DNA from: DASQWP01 sp050697555
GTDB taxonomy: Bacteria > Actinomycetota > Thermoleophilia > Gaiellales > Gaiellaceae
DNA length: 64,000 nucleotides
Direction of reading: 5' to 3'
Assembly: GCA_050697555.1 (NCBI GenBank)
Contig: JBOHAD010000004.1
Location: 25,179-89,178, forward strand
Positions 25,318-33,517 of this stretch are shown one piece after another; the first letter of the stretch is position 1, and each line of letters starts with the position of its first letter. The notes under the pieces were generated by a model. The model was not told the origin of the DNA. It did no database searches and saw only the letters and a list, made by a program, of their open reading frames with translations. The translations under genes and the position numbers were made by a program.

Positions 25318-26895
25318 ATGAGAAAGGTGTACGCACTTCTGGCCACGCTCGTGCTGAGCGGCTCCTTCGCGCTCCTCGCTGCGCACGTCGCCGGCACGCA
25401 GGCGTCGCCCGACCCGACCGACCCGGCGCGGAACGTGGCCCTTCCGTGCGAGGCGCTGGCCACACCGGGGCTCGTTGCCCGCTCGGCGAACGGCATCGAG
25501 CACCACGCCAACGTCTGCGGGATCGTCGGCACCGACGTCGAGTTCCAGTCGCGCAAGGACCTGAACGGCAAGGTGCACGACTACGCCTTCGTCGGGACGA
25601 TGGGCGCGGGCTTCCGGATCTTCGACGTCACGAATCCGGCCAATCCGGTGCGGGCCGGCGGCTACGTCGACTCCGGCTGGCAGAACGACGTGCAGGTGCG
25701 CGGCGACATCGTCGTCTCCACCTACGACGGCGTCGCGGGCGAGGACTCGAGCGCGTCCACCTGCCTGAAGCAGCGCTACCCGAACGCGAACGGCCAGGGC
25801 GTCGACATCTACCGGCTCAACTACAACGCGCTGACGGCCAAGTTCGAGGTCAACCTGCTCACCTGCGTGGCCAACCCGCCCGGCGGAGCGCACAACTCGA
25901 CGCTCCATCCGAGCGGCAACTGGCTCGCCATCTCGAACTGCTGCTCCGACTGGGCGATCGACGTGATCGACCTGCGCGGTGTCACGTCCGGGGCCGATCC
26001 CCTTCACCGCTACCGGCTGATCGACGAGTCGCGCAGGAACTCGGCCGGCCGCTGCCCGGCGGACGCGGACTTCACGTGCGTCGTCATGACGAAGCCGGAC
26101 GGATCGAGTGCCTCCGGCCTCTGGGACCCGCACGACGCCCACTTCTCGCGCAACGGGAAGACGATGTACGTCGCGGCCATCGAGTCGACGTTCATCGTCG
26201 ACGTCTCGCAGGTTCTGTCCGGGAACGTTCGGACGATCTCGGTGATCCCGAACATCTCCGAGTTCCCCGCCGACCTCACGAACCCGCGGAACATCGACAT
26301 CTCGCACCAGGCGGACGTCACGCCCGACGGCAAGATCCTCATCATCTCCGACGAGCGTGGGGGCGGCGTCTCGAACACGAGCTGCAACACGGACGAGAGC
26401 GGCACGATCGGCGGGCTCCACTTCTGGGCGCTCGCGCCGATCAAGGGCGTCTCGGCCTCGAAGAACGCGAGCCCGGCGAGCCCGAAGAAGCTCGGCGTCT
26501 ACTTCAACCCCAACCCGGGCGTGAACATCGACCCGCTCCACGCGTGGATCGACACGATCCGGGCCGAGCGCGGCTGCACGGTGCACGTCTTCCGCATCGG
26601 CGGCAACGGCAGCTCCTCGCCGGGCGCGGCCGCTTCGGGCCTGGACGGCGTCTCCACGCTCCCGCAGCGCGAGCTGGTCACGTCCTGGTACGGGGCGGGC
26701 GTCTGGCACGTCGACTTCGCCGGCGCGCCGACGGTCGCGGACGGGACGCCGGAGGACCCGCGCACGACGTGGGGCAACACCCGGGCGTGGAACGTCATGC
26801 CGGCTGCCGACACGTGGTCCGCGAAGGAGTACAAGGGCTACATCTACGCCGGCGACATGCTGCGCGGCTTCGACGTCTACCGGTTCGCCGACTAG
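25318..26895 (+). CDS. Secreted LVIVD-repeat-like protein
   Basis: A 525-residue protein with a signal peptide (residues about 1-29). Beta-propeller-like repeats follow, such as YAFVGTMGAGFRIFDVTNPA and STLHPSGNWLAISNCCSD, resembling the bacterial LVIVD family of surface proteins. Several Cys residues (CCSD, NTSCNTD, ERGCTV) could form disulfides. No enzymatic motif is seen. It lies 20 bases after the subtilase gene with the same AGGGGGGA leader, suggesting a secreted pair. Confidence 0.7.
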   Translation: MRKVYALLATLVLSGSFALLAAHVAGTQASPDPTDPARNVALPCEALATPGLVARSANGIEHHANVCGIVGTDVEFQSRKDLNGKVHDYAFVGTMGAGFRIFDVTNPANPVRAGGYVDSGWQNDVQVRGDIVVSTYDGVAGEDSSASTCLKQRYPNANGQGVDIYRLNYNALTAKFEVNLLTCVANPPGGAHNSTLHPSGNWLAISNCCSDWAIDVIDLRGVTSGADPLHRYRLIDESRRNSAGRCPADADFTCVVMTKPDGSSASGLWDPHDAHFSRNGKTMYVAAIESTFIVDVSQVLSGNVRTISVIPNISEFPADLTNPRNIDISHQADVTPDGKILIISDERGGGVSNTSCNTDESGTIGGLHFWALAPIKGVSASKNASPASPKKLGVYFNPNPGVNIDPLHAWIDTIRAERGCTVHVFRIGGNGSSSPGAAASGLDGVSTLPQRELVTSWYGAGVWHVDFAGAPTVADGTPEDPRTTWGNTRAWNVMPAADTWSAKEYKGYIYAGDMLRGFDVYRFAD

Positions 26896-26965
26896 ATGGT
26901 TGGTCGGGAAGTGTGGTGCCGGCGGGGGCGTCCGTGACCGAGGCTGAGGCCGCGATCATCCGCAG

Positions 26966-26986
26966 CCCGTACCTGGAAGGTACGGG
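26966..26986. repeat. 8-bp hairpin after the LVIVD gene
   Basis: CCCGTACC-TGGAA-GGTACGGG; no T-run. It is the only structured feature in the 216-base gap before the DsbA-type gene and may end transcription from either side. Confidence 0.4.
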
Positions 26987-27111
26987 TGAGGAACGAGCGT
27001 GGTGTCAGGCGACGTGTCACGGGCGTCATCCGGCGGTGCCACGGTTTCCGGTCAATTTCCGATCAATCATCTAACGGGCCGGGCGCCGAACGGGGTCTCG
27101 AAGAGGGCGGC

Positions 27112-27735
27112 CTACGGGCCGCCCTCTTCCTGTTGCTCGGCGAGCTGGGCCACGGCCTGCTCGAAGAGCTCCTCGGGCTGGGCGCCGAGGACGAGCAGGC
27201 GGTGGCCGAGCACGAAGGCGGGGATGGCGTGGATGCCGTGCCCGTTGGCCTCACGTGTCGAGGCCTGCACGCGCTCGGCGTAGCGGCCGTCCGCCAGGGC
27301 CTCCGCGGCCTCGTCGCGCTCGAGGCCGGCCTCGGCGGCGAACGAGAGGAGCGTCTTCTCGTCGCCGAGGTTCGCGCCCTCGGACCAGTACGCGCGCATG
27401 AGCCGCGAGTGAAACGGCTCGTGCAGGCCGCGATCGCGTGCGAGCTCGGTCACCTGGAGCGCCTTCTGCGAGTTGGGGACGACGCCCTCGGGAGGCGCGT
27501 ACCGGAAGCCGGCGCCTTCGATCACGGCCCGGACGTGGCGACGGGCATCCTCCGGGTAGCGCGCGTTGTGCTCGGCCCGCGGGATCCCCTCGGGCGGATA
27601 CTCCGGGTGGAGGTCGAACGGACGCCACTCCACCTGGGCGCCGAACCGGCGCTCCAGCCACTCGGCCCGCGCAAGGCCGACGCAGCAGAAGGGTCAGATG
27701 TAGTCGCTCCAGACGAGGACGTGGAGGCGGTCCAC
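27112..27735 (-). CDS. DsbA/FrnE-type thiol oxidoreductase, candidate selenoprotein (UPFC active site)
   Basis: A thioredoxin-fold oxidoreductase of the DsbA/FrnE group. From GTG 27735 the frame reads VDRLHVLVWSDYI, then TGA (27694-27696), then PFCCVGLARAEWLERRF, and continues without interruption to 27112. Relatives have Cys at the TGA position (DY-x-CPWC), so the TGA replaces the first catalytic Cys and would give U-P-F-C if read as selenocysteine. The cis-Pro loop IHAIPAFVLG and the family's C-terminal helices are intact. A stem-loop of bacterial SECIS type follows the TGA. The alternative is a nonsense mutation or base error. About 207 residues; a purine-rich site (GGAGG) lies just before GTG. 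Without readthrough only the part from about 27633 on would be annotated. Confidence 0.7.
27662..27680 (-). promoter_or_regulatory. SECIS-like stem-loop downstream of the in-frame TGA
   Basis: On the coding strand TCGGCC and GGCCGA pair. Adding a T-G wobble gives a 7-bp stem with the loop TGCGC. It begins 13 bases after the TGA. Bacterial SECIS hairpins lie at about this distance and usually carry a G in the first two loop bases, as here. Inferred by eye, not by folding software. Confidence 0.5.
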
Positions 27736-27754
27736 GCCCTCCAGGCTACCGAGG

Positions 27755-27970
27755 TCAGTCCACGAAGATGACGTGGGCGCCCGGGTTGCGCACCTGCCAG
27801 ACGGCGAGGTAGAACCCGATCTCCTGGCGGGCCTGCTCGGTGGTGAGGAGCGACGAAGGGGAGTCCACCTCGAGCGTCTCCGGACCGGTCACCTCGACCG
27901 GGCAGTTCGCGCGCCGGAGCGACTCGACGAGGTCGTCGAGGAGCTCGGGATCGCTGATCCGAATACGCAT
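27755..27970 (-). CDS. Small hypothetical protein (71 aa)
   Basis: Begins MRIRISDPELLDDLVESLRR and ends FYLAVWQVRNPGAHVIFVD. The mixed alpha/beta pattern with a Pro-rich middle (VDSPSSLLTTEQA) suggests a small globular protein. ATG 27970 is preferred; an in-frame ATG at 27988 would add six residues. It lies upstream of the candidate selenoprotein gene on the same strand with a 19-base gap, so the two may be co-transcribed. No family recognised. Confidence 0.6.
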   Translation of the reverse strand: MRIRISDPELLDDLVESLRRANCPVEVTGPETLEVDSPSSLLTTEQARQEIGFYLAVWQVRNPGAHVIFVD

Positions 27971-28076
27971 GCCGCAGACCGCTCGCATTTCCAGCCGCCT
28001 TCAACGATGCCGGAGCATCGGGGCGCGCGCCTCCCCCTTTGGTTGGTTCACCGCCGCGCTTTACTTCCGGGCGGGA

Positions 28077-29945
28077 TCAGGCTCCGCCGGCCTTGTGAAG
28101 CGCCGCGTAGATCTGCCGGCCCGTCTTCGCCGGGACGCCCGGAACGCCCTCGAGCTCCTCCGGGGAGGCTGCCAGCAGCCGTTCGGGTGAGCCGAAGTGC
28201 TGGAGCAGAGCGCGCCGCCGGGCCGGGCCGACGCCCGGCAGCGCGTCGAGGATGGACTCGCGCGCTCGCACGTCACGCCGCTGGCGGTGGAAGCCGAGCG
28301 CGAAGCGGTGCGCCTCGTCGCGGATCCGCTGCAGGAGCTGGAGCCCGGCGCTGTCGCGCTCGAGCACGACGGCGTCTGGGCGCCCCGGCACGAAGACCTC
28401 CTCCTCCCTCTTGGCCAGCGCGATCACAGCCACCCGCGGGAGGTCGTACGCCTGCATGGCGGCGAGCGCGGCCGAGAGCTGCCCCTTGCCTCCGTCGACC
28501 ACGACCAGGTTGGGGACGGCGGCGAAGCCCTCGTCGTAGTGCTCCGCCGTCGCCGGCTGCGCCCGCGCGAAGCGGCGCGAGATCACCTCCGCCATCATGG
28601 CGAAGTCGTCCTGGCCCTCGACGCCGCGGATCCCGAACTTGCGGTAGTGGGCCTTCTTGGGGACCGCGTCCTGGAACACGACCATCGAGCCGACCGGCGA
28701 CTGGCCCTGGATGGTGGAGATGTCGAAGCACTCGATCCGGATCGGGAGGCTCTCGAGGTTCAGCGTCTCGCGGAGCTCCTCCAGCGCCTCGATCCGCCGC
28801 AGGCGCTTGCGCTCGCTCTGGGCCGCGTCGCTCTCGAGCGCGAGCTCGGCGTTCTGCTGTGCGAGCTCCTGGAGACGCCGCTTCTCGCCCCTGCGGGCGG
28901 GCCGCACTTCGACGCGCGAGCCGCGCAGGTCGGAGAGGAACTCCTCGAGCGCGTCCGTCGGCCCCGCCTCCGGAGGCACGACGATCAGCGGCGGCACCGC
29001 GGGCGCGCCGCCGTAGTACTCGAGACAGAAGGCCTCGAGGAGCGAGCGGCTGTCCTCGCCGGCCGCGTTCTCGAGGTAGAAGGTGTGCCGGTCGACGAGC
29101 CGGCCGCCGCGGAGCGGGAAGACCTGCACCGCCGCCGTGCCGCCGTTCGCGGCGAGCCCGATCACATCCACCGTGCCGATCGCCCGCTTGTCGGCCGCCT
29201 GCCGCTCGGCGAGGTGCCGCACGGAGAAGAGGCGGTTGCGGTAGCGCGCGGCCTCCTCGAAGTTCTGCCGCTCGGCGGCTGCCTCCATCTTCCCCTCGAG
29301 CTCGCGCAGGACCGGCCGCGTCTCGCCCGAGAGGAACTCGATCACACGCTCGACGATCGCGCGGTAATCCTCCTTGGAGACGTAGCCGACGCAGGGCGCC
29401 AGGCAGCGCTCGATGTGGTAGTCGAGGCAGGGAATCCCCGAATGGCGGCCCGGCTGCGGCCCCTCGCAGGGTCGGTAGGGGAAGACGCGGTTGAAGACGT
29501 CGAGCGTCTCGCGCACCTTCTTCGCGGAGGCGTAGGGCCCGAAGTAGACGACGCCGCGGCGGTGCCGCTCGCGGGTGAACATGACGCGCGGGAAGTCGTC
29601 CTCGACGGTGACGGCGATGTACGGGTACGACTTGTCGTCGCGGAGGCGGACGTTGAAGGGCGGGCGGTGGCGCTTGATGAGGTTCTGCTCCAGGTGGAAG
29701 GCCTCCACCTCCGTCTGCGTGACGATCACCTCGACGCGCTCGATACGGTCGACGAGCTTGTCGAGCCCGAGCCGCGTGTCGCCGCCGCGGAAATACGAGC
29801 GCACCCGGGCGCGGAGCGACTTCGCCTTCCCGACGTAGAGGACGGCGTCCCCGCGACCGCGGAAGAGGTAGACGCCCGGCTTCGCCGGGAGCCCCTTCAG
29901 CTGCGCCTCGATGCGCTCCTGTCGCGTCTCCGCCGCCGTGGCCAT
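28077..29945 (-). CDS. uvrC: Excinuclease ABC subunit C
   Basis: Makes both incisions in nucleotide excision repair. N-terminal GIY-YIG nuclease (GVYLFRGRGDAVLYVGKAKSLR), Cys cluster CEGPQP...CLDYHIERCLAPC, UvrB-binding UVR motif (EGKMEAAAERQNFEEAARYR), the C-terminal RNase H-like nuclease (IECFDISTIQGQSPVGSMVV...VVDGGKGQL) and helix-hairpin-helix pairs at the end (LDALPGVGPARRRALL). About 622 residues from ATG 29945; the frame continues upstream for 46 codons, so the start is not certain. uvrA and uvrB are not in the window. Confidence 0.95.
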   Translation of the reverse strand: MATAAETRQERIEAQLKGLPAKPGVYLFRGRGDAVLYVGKAKSLRARVRSYFRGGDTRLGLDKLVDRIERVEVIVTQTEVEAFHLEQNLIKRHRPPFNVRLRDDKSYPYIAVTVEDDFPRVMFTRERHRRGVVYFGPYASAKKVRETLDVFNRVFPYRPCEGPQPGRHSGIPCLDYHIERCLAPCVGYVSKEDYRAIVERVIEFLSGETRPVLRELEGKMEAAAERQNFEEAARYRNRLFSVRHLAERQAADKRAIGTVDVIGLAANGGTAAVQVFPLRGGRLVDRHTFYLENAAGEDSRSLLEAFCLEYYGGAPAVPPLIVVPPEAGPTDALEEFLSDLRGSRVEVRPARRGEKRRLQELAQQNAELALESDAAQSERKRLRRIEALEELRETLNLESLPIRIECFDISTIQGQSPVGSMVVFQDAVPKKAHYRKFGIRGVEGQDDFAMMAEVISRRFARAQPATAEHYDEGFAAVPNLVVVDGGKGQLSAALAAMQAYDLPRVAVIALAKREEEVFVPGRPDAVVLERDSAGLQLLQRIRDEAHRFALGFHRQRRDVRARESILDALPGVGPARRRALLQHFGSPERLLAASPEELEGVPGVPAKTGRQIYAALHKAGGA

Positions 29946-30108
29946 CTCCGGGGCAAGCGTAGCCGCGGCCTCCCGGCGCGCCGCCGCCGGGCGCTTGTGT
30001 TTCACCGGCACAAAGTCGACGGCCGCTTGCTCGGGCCTTTTCCCGGCCACAGGGACCCGAGTCGGCTTGTGCGTGTGGAACACAAGCTGCGCCGGCGGCG
30101 TGTGCGGT

Positions 30109-30858
30109 CTACAAGGACTCGACCGCCGCCGTGAGGACGTCGCCGGCGCTTCCGTCGAGCCGGAGGACGGCCTCCGCGTCGACCCAGGTCGGCGTCCGGT
30201 TCACGACCGCCACCTTCCCGCCCGCCTCCAGCGTCGTCCTGGGCAGCTCCGCCACCGGGTAGACCTCGAGCGACGAGCCGACGACGAGCAGGAGGCGCGC
30301 CTCGCCCGCGAGCTCGTAGGCGCGGTCGATCGCGTCCGGCGGCAGGAGCTCGTCGAAGAAGACGACGTCGGGCTTGACGACCGCGCCGCAGGCGGGACAG
30401 CGGGGCGCCCCCTCCCCCGCCTCGATGAGCGGGACGACTTCGGCCAGTTCGTAGCGGGCGCCGCAGCCCGGGCACGACGACGTGCGGATGGAGCCGTGCA
30501 CCTCGACGACATCGCGCGAGCCGGCGCGCTCGTGCAGGAGATCGATGTTCTGCGTCACGACCGCGCGGACGAGCCCGCGCCGCTCGAGCTCCGCGAGCGC
30601 GAGGTGGCCGCGGTTCGGCTCGGCCTCCGTGAGCATCGCAAAGCGTGGCGCGTAGAAGCGCCAGACCTTGGCCGGATCGCGCCGGAAGGCAGCGAGCGTC
30701 GCGTACTCCAGCGGGTCGAACTGCGCCCAGATCCCCGTCGGGGAGCGAAAGTCCGGGATGCCGCTCTCCGTGGAGATGCCCGCTCCTGTCAGCGCGACAC
30801 AGGGCTGGTGCTCGACGATGAGCCGCGCTAGCTTGGCCGCCTCCGTATCCGTCGTCAC
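30109..30858 (-). CDS. cobB: Sir2-family NAD-dependent protein deacylase
   Basis: Removes acyl groups from lysines with NAD as co-substrate. Shows CVALTGAGISTESGIPDFRS, TQNIDLLHERAG, VVEVHGS with the catalytic His, a four-Cys zinc site (CPGCGARY and CPACGAV), and LLLVVGSSLEVYPVAELP. 249 residues, typical. It lies upstream of uvrC on the same strand. A 26-residue fragment of a second sirtuin lies at 31.5 kb. Confidence 0.94.
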   Translation of the reverse strand: MTTDTEAAKLARLIVEHQPCVALTGAGISTESGIPDFRSPTGIWAQFDPLEYATLAAFRRDPAKVWRFYAPRFAMLTEAEPNRGHLALAELERRGLVRAVVTQNIDLLHERAGSRDVVEVHGSIRTSSCPGCGARYELAEVVPLIEAGEGAPRCPACGAVVKPDVVFFDELLPPDAIDRAYELAGEARLLLVVGSSLEVYPVAELPRTTLEAGGKVAVVNRTPTWVDAEAVLRLDGSAGDVLTAAVESL

Positions 30859-30981
30859 CGAAAAGCTTGCCCCGCCATTCCCTCGTCGGCCGCCGCTGCG
30901 CTGCGGATCTGCACGCGCCGCGAGCCTCTCCGCGTCGGACCAGCCGGGATCAGCTCGCCGACATCGGGTGGCGATCGTGGG

Positions 30982-31458
30982 TCACAGGCTTTTCAGGCCC
31001 GCGTCAAGGTGAAGCCCATCGTCAAGTCGCGCGGCGTCGTCCGGCCTAGCAGTCCCGAATCGTGCGAATCCTGCGTGGAGCTCGTTCACGACAACGGGCG
31101 CATTCCCGAGCAACTCCGCCTTCTGACGCATCTGCTCCAGCAGAGCGTCGCTCGGCGTGCCGTACACATCGACCCTCGAGAGCACGACCAATTCGGTGAA
31201 CTTCCGAAAGATCGGGCCCGCCAGCCTCATGTGGAGCTCCACCGACGCGGAGCTCGGATGGATCTGCATGACAGTCATCCGACTGCGGTCCTCGTCGATG
31301 TAGATGCCGTAGGCGATCGGCTCGGCCTCGTTGGCTTCGACGAACTCGACCAACTTCGTGAGCGCCGCCTTGAGCTCGTCGATCCTCCCTTCCCGGATCT
31401 CGGAGCTGTCGATGACGACGATCGGATCGGCCGTGCTTATGCGGCTCCGGTGCGCCAA
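30982..31458 (-). CDS. Antibiotic-biosynthesis-monooxygenase-like (dimeric alpha-beta barrel) protein
   Basis: The core ADPIVVIDSSEIREGRIDELKAAL with YGIYIDEDRSRMTVMQIHPS resembles the ABM/dimeric alpha-beta barrel fold used by quinol monooxygenases and related small proteins. The C-terminal part is less conserved. The start is uncertain: TTG 31458 is used, and TTG 31500 is possible. About 158 residues. It ends about 125 bases upstream of cobB. The assignment to the fold is by sequence pattern only. Confidence 0.6.
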   Translation of the reverse strand: MAHRSRISTADPIVVIDSSEIREGRIDELKAALTKLVEFVEANEAEPIAYGIYIDEDRSRMTVMQIHPSSASVELHMRLAGPIFRKFTELVVLSRVDVYGTPSDALLEQMRQKAELLGNAPVVVNELHAGFARFGTARPDDAARLDDGLHLDAGLKSL

Positions 31459-31525
31459 TGTTTCTGGCGGAGCGTATGACCTCGGAGGTACCGAAAGCAA
31501 GGCGACACTCGGCGCCTTGAGATCT

Positions 31526-31603
31526 TTCGGTCGAGACGCTGGCGCCGGTGAGGACGATGCAGGGCTGGTTCTCGCGGATGAGCTCGGCGAGCCGCTCGGG
31601 CAC
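31526..31603 (-). pseudogene. N-terminal fragment of a second sirtuin
   Basis: GTG 31603 opens PERLAELIRENQPCIVLTGA and continues SVSTER, very like the start of Sir2 proteins (the NAD-binding TGAGISTESG region). It then runs into unrelated sequence (SQGAEC). Only about 26 codons survive. It lies about 700 bases upstream of the intact cobB and is probably a decayed duplicate. Confidence 0.5.
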
Positions 31604-31643
31604 CCCGGGATTAGAGCAACCCGCTCCCTCGTTAGGAGAGGTG

Positions 31644-32273
31644 ATGGCCGGGGACGAGCGCCGCGAGCGGCTGGACGCGACCTTCGGCGCCGTGTGCGAG
31701 AGCACGCGGTGCACCGAGGAGCGACGCCGTACCCTCGAGGAGGTCATCCAGCTCGCGGTGGAGCTCGCGCGCGAGGGTCGCGAGGGCCGCAAGGTCGGGA
31801 CGCTCTTCGTCATCGGTGACGTCGACGAGGTCCTCGCCCAGTCGCGCTCGCTCGTGCTCGATCCGCTCTACGGCCACCCGAACGAGGTTCTGCACGTCGA
31901 GCGACCCGAGCTCCGCGAGACGATCAAGGAGTTCGCGCAGCTCGACGGCGGCTTCGTCCTCACCGACGACGGCACGTTCGTCTCGGCGGGCCGCTTCATC
32001 GACGTGGACGTGAACGAGCCGGAGAACTTCCTGCCGGGCCTCGGGACGCGCCATGCGGCGGCCGCCTCCGTCTCGCGGACGACCGGCGCCGTCGCCGTCG
32101 CCGTGTCCCAGAGCTCCGTCGTGCGCGTCTTCGCCGGAGGGACCCTGCGCGCCGAGATCATCCCGGAGCTCTTCCTCATGTCCCGCCAGAGCCTCTTCAC
32201 GCCCGCGGCCGAGATCACCTCACGGCCAGAGGCGGGCGTCACGCTGGCCGTCGCTGCAGGCGCCGAGAGGTAA
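31644..32273 (+). CDS. Diadenylate cyclase (DisA_N/DAC-domain protein)
   Basis: Predicted to condense two ATP into cyclic di-AMP. The 209-residue protein is a short helical start plus a DAC domain: KVGTLFVIGDVDEVL, AQLDGGFVLTDDGTFVSAGRF and GLGTRHAAAASVSRTTGAVAV followed by SQSSVVRVFAGG. The catalytic DGA reads DGG and the RHR motif reads RHA, so activity needs testing. There is no membrane segment and no HhH domain, unlike CdaA or DisA. GGAGAG precedes ATG 31644. The KhtT-like c-di-AMP receptor candidate lies at 8.8 kb. Confidence 0.82.
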   Translation: MAGDERRERLDATFGAVCESTRCTEERRRTLEEVIQLAVELAREGREGRKVGTLFVIGDVDEVLAQSRSLVLDPLYGHPNEVLHVERPELRETIKEFAQLDGGFVLTDDGTFVSAGRFIDVDVNEPENFLPGLGTRHAAAASVSRTTGAVAVAVSQSSVVRVFAGGTLRAEIIPELFLMSRQSLFTPAAEITSRPEAGVTLAVAAGAER

Positions 32274-32354
32274 CGCGGAGGCGCCCGCCTGCCCGCGGGC
32301 GGCCGCCCCCGCGCCCGTCTCCAACCGTAGGCGGGAAGCCGCAACACGAGCCGG

Positions 32355-32360
32355 TACGAT
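32355..32360 (+). promoter_or_regulatory. -10 box (TACGAT) for leaderless hemQ
   Basis: TACGAT ends 6 bases before GTG 32367; no ribosome site is present. Confidence 0.45.
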
Positions 32361-32366
32361 TGCGCC

Positions 32367-33077
32367 GTGGCCGAAGAGACTTCGACTCAATACGCCGCGT
32401 ACACGCTGTACAAGGTCGATCCGGCCTGGCTGCGCCTCCCGATCGAGGAGCGGACGGCCGCGAAGGATGCCTTCGCCGAGGTGATCGAGGACTGGGCCGA
32501 GCGCATGGAGCTCCGGGCGTACAGCCTCGTCGGCGTCCGCCCCGAGGCCGACTTCATGCTCTGGAAGCTGACTGAGCGCTACGACGACCTGCGCGAGCTC
32601 GGCACCGAGCTGAACGGGACGCCGCTCGCCGGCTGGCTCACCACGCCGTACTCCTATCTGGCGGCGACGAAGCCCTCGCAGTACTTCGAGGACAGGAGCA
32701 AGCGGCCGCGGCGGGTGATCGCGCGCGGGGCGCCGTACCTCGTCGTCTATCCGTTCGTGAAGAAGCGCGAGTGGTACTCGCTCTCCATGGAGGACCGCCG
32801 CCGCGCGATGCAGGAGCACGCGACGATCGGAAGCCGCTTCGTCACGATCACGAACCACACGACCTACTCCTTCGGCATCGACGACCAGGAGTTCATGACC
32901 GCATTCGAGTGCGAGAGCCCGTCGGACTTCCTCCAGCTGATGATGACGCTCAGGGAGACGGAGGCGAGCCGGTACACGGAGCGCGACACGCCGATCTTCG
33001 TCGGCAGCGCGCAGGAGATCCGGGAGCTCCTCGACTCGCTCGACGGCGCGGCGGCGCGCGTAGCCCCGCAGACCTGA
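32367..33077 (+). CDS. hemQ: Coproheme decarboxylase HemQ (chlorite dismutase family)
   Basis: Last step of the coproporphyrin-dependent haem pathway in Gram-positive bacteria. The 236-residue protein has the ferredoxin-like repeats of the family, YPFVKKREWYSLSMEDRR with the catalytic Tyr, and MQEHATIG with the proximal His. The chlorite-degrading Arg of true dismutases is not evident, so HemQ is the better call. No other haem gene is adjacent. Confidence 0.9.
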   Translation: MAEETSTQYAAYTLYKVDPAWLRLPIEERTAAKDAFAEVIEDWAERMELRAYSLVGVRPEADFMLWKLTERYDDLRELGTELNGTPLAGWLTTPYSYLAATKPSQYFEDRSKRPRRVIARGAPYLVVYPFVKKREWYSLSMEDRRRAMQEHATIGSRFVTITNHTTYSFGIDDQEFMTAFECESPSDFLQLMMTLRETEASRYTERDTPIFVGSAQEIRELLDSLDGAAARVAPQT

Positions 33078-33091
33078 GCGTCGCCGCCCGC

Positions 33092-33459
33092 TCAGGCGGC
33101 GAGGCGCAGGACTTCGGGCGCGGCGCCTCGGCGAGACCCGCACTCGAACGTACTCGACGCCGCGCGCGCGGCGCAGGAGCGCCGAGGCTCGGGAAGGAAG
33201 AGCTCGTCGGCCCCCGTCTCCTCTGCTTCGCGCAGGAGGCCGCCAGCGGCTCCCCCGCGCGCGTGACGATGCTCGGCTCGACGCCTTCGCCACGAGCAGC
33301 CCTGGCCGTTTGGACGAGCCGGTGCTGGAGCGCACCGAACTCGCGCGGCTCGCGGACGATGCCGACGAGCCCGAGCGCGCTTCCGCGCTCCCGGCAGTGA
33401 GCGATCGCCGCCGCTGCGGCGACGGGAGGGGAGTCGACGGCGCAAAGCACGTGACCCAC
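33092..33459 (-). pseudogene. Universal-stress-type protein gene with a frameshift
   Basis: From GTG 33459 (AGAGGTG ribosome site) the frame reads VGHVLCAVDSPPVAAAAAIA, then RERGSALGLVGIV and TRAGEPLA. One base must then be shifted near 33255 to continue as GLLREAEETGADELFLPEPR and reach the stop at 33092. The pattern (CAVD start, then a GADELF segment) is that of a UspA-like alpha/beta domain. Either a pseudogene or a base error. Confidence 0.5.
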
Positions 33460-33504
33460 GTCACCTCTTTGTAAAGCATACGAGCGAAAACACGCCAAGT
33501 TTCG

Positions 33505-33510
33505 TAAGCT
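33505..33510 (+). promoter_or_regulatory. -10 box (TAAGCT) for the HTH-cupin gene
   Basis: TAAGCT ends 7 bases before ATG 33518, matching the leaderless pattern. Confidence 0.4.
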
Positions 33511-33517
33511 CTGCTTC

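Noticed and set aside
27112..27633. Shorter version of the DsbA-type gene starting at 27633
   Set aside because: It would begin at MEWRPFDLHPEYP and lack the whole active-site region, while the upstream frame through the TGA matches the family.
29946..30108. Upstream extension of uvrC by 46 codons
   Set aside because: The added segment (HKPTRVPVAGKRPEQ...) is unlike UvrC N-termini, and a normal start is available at 29945.
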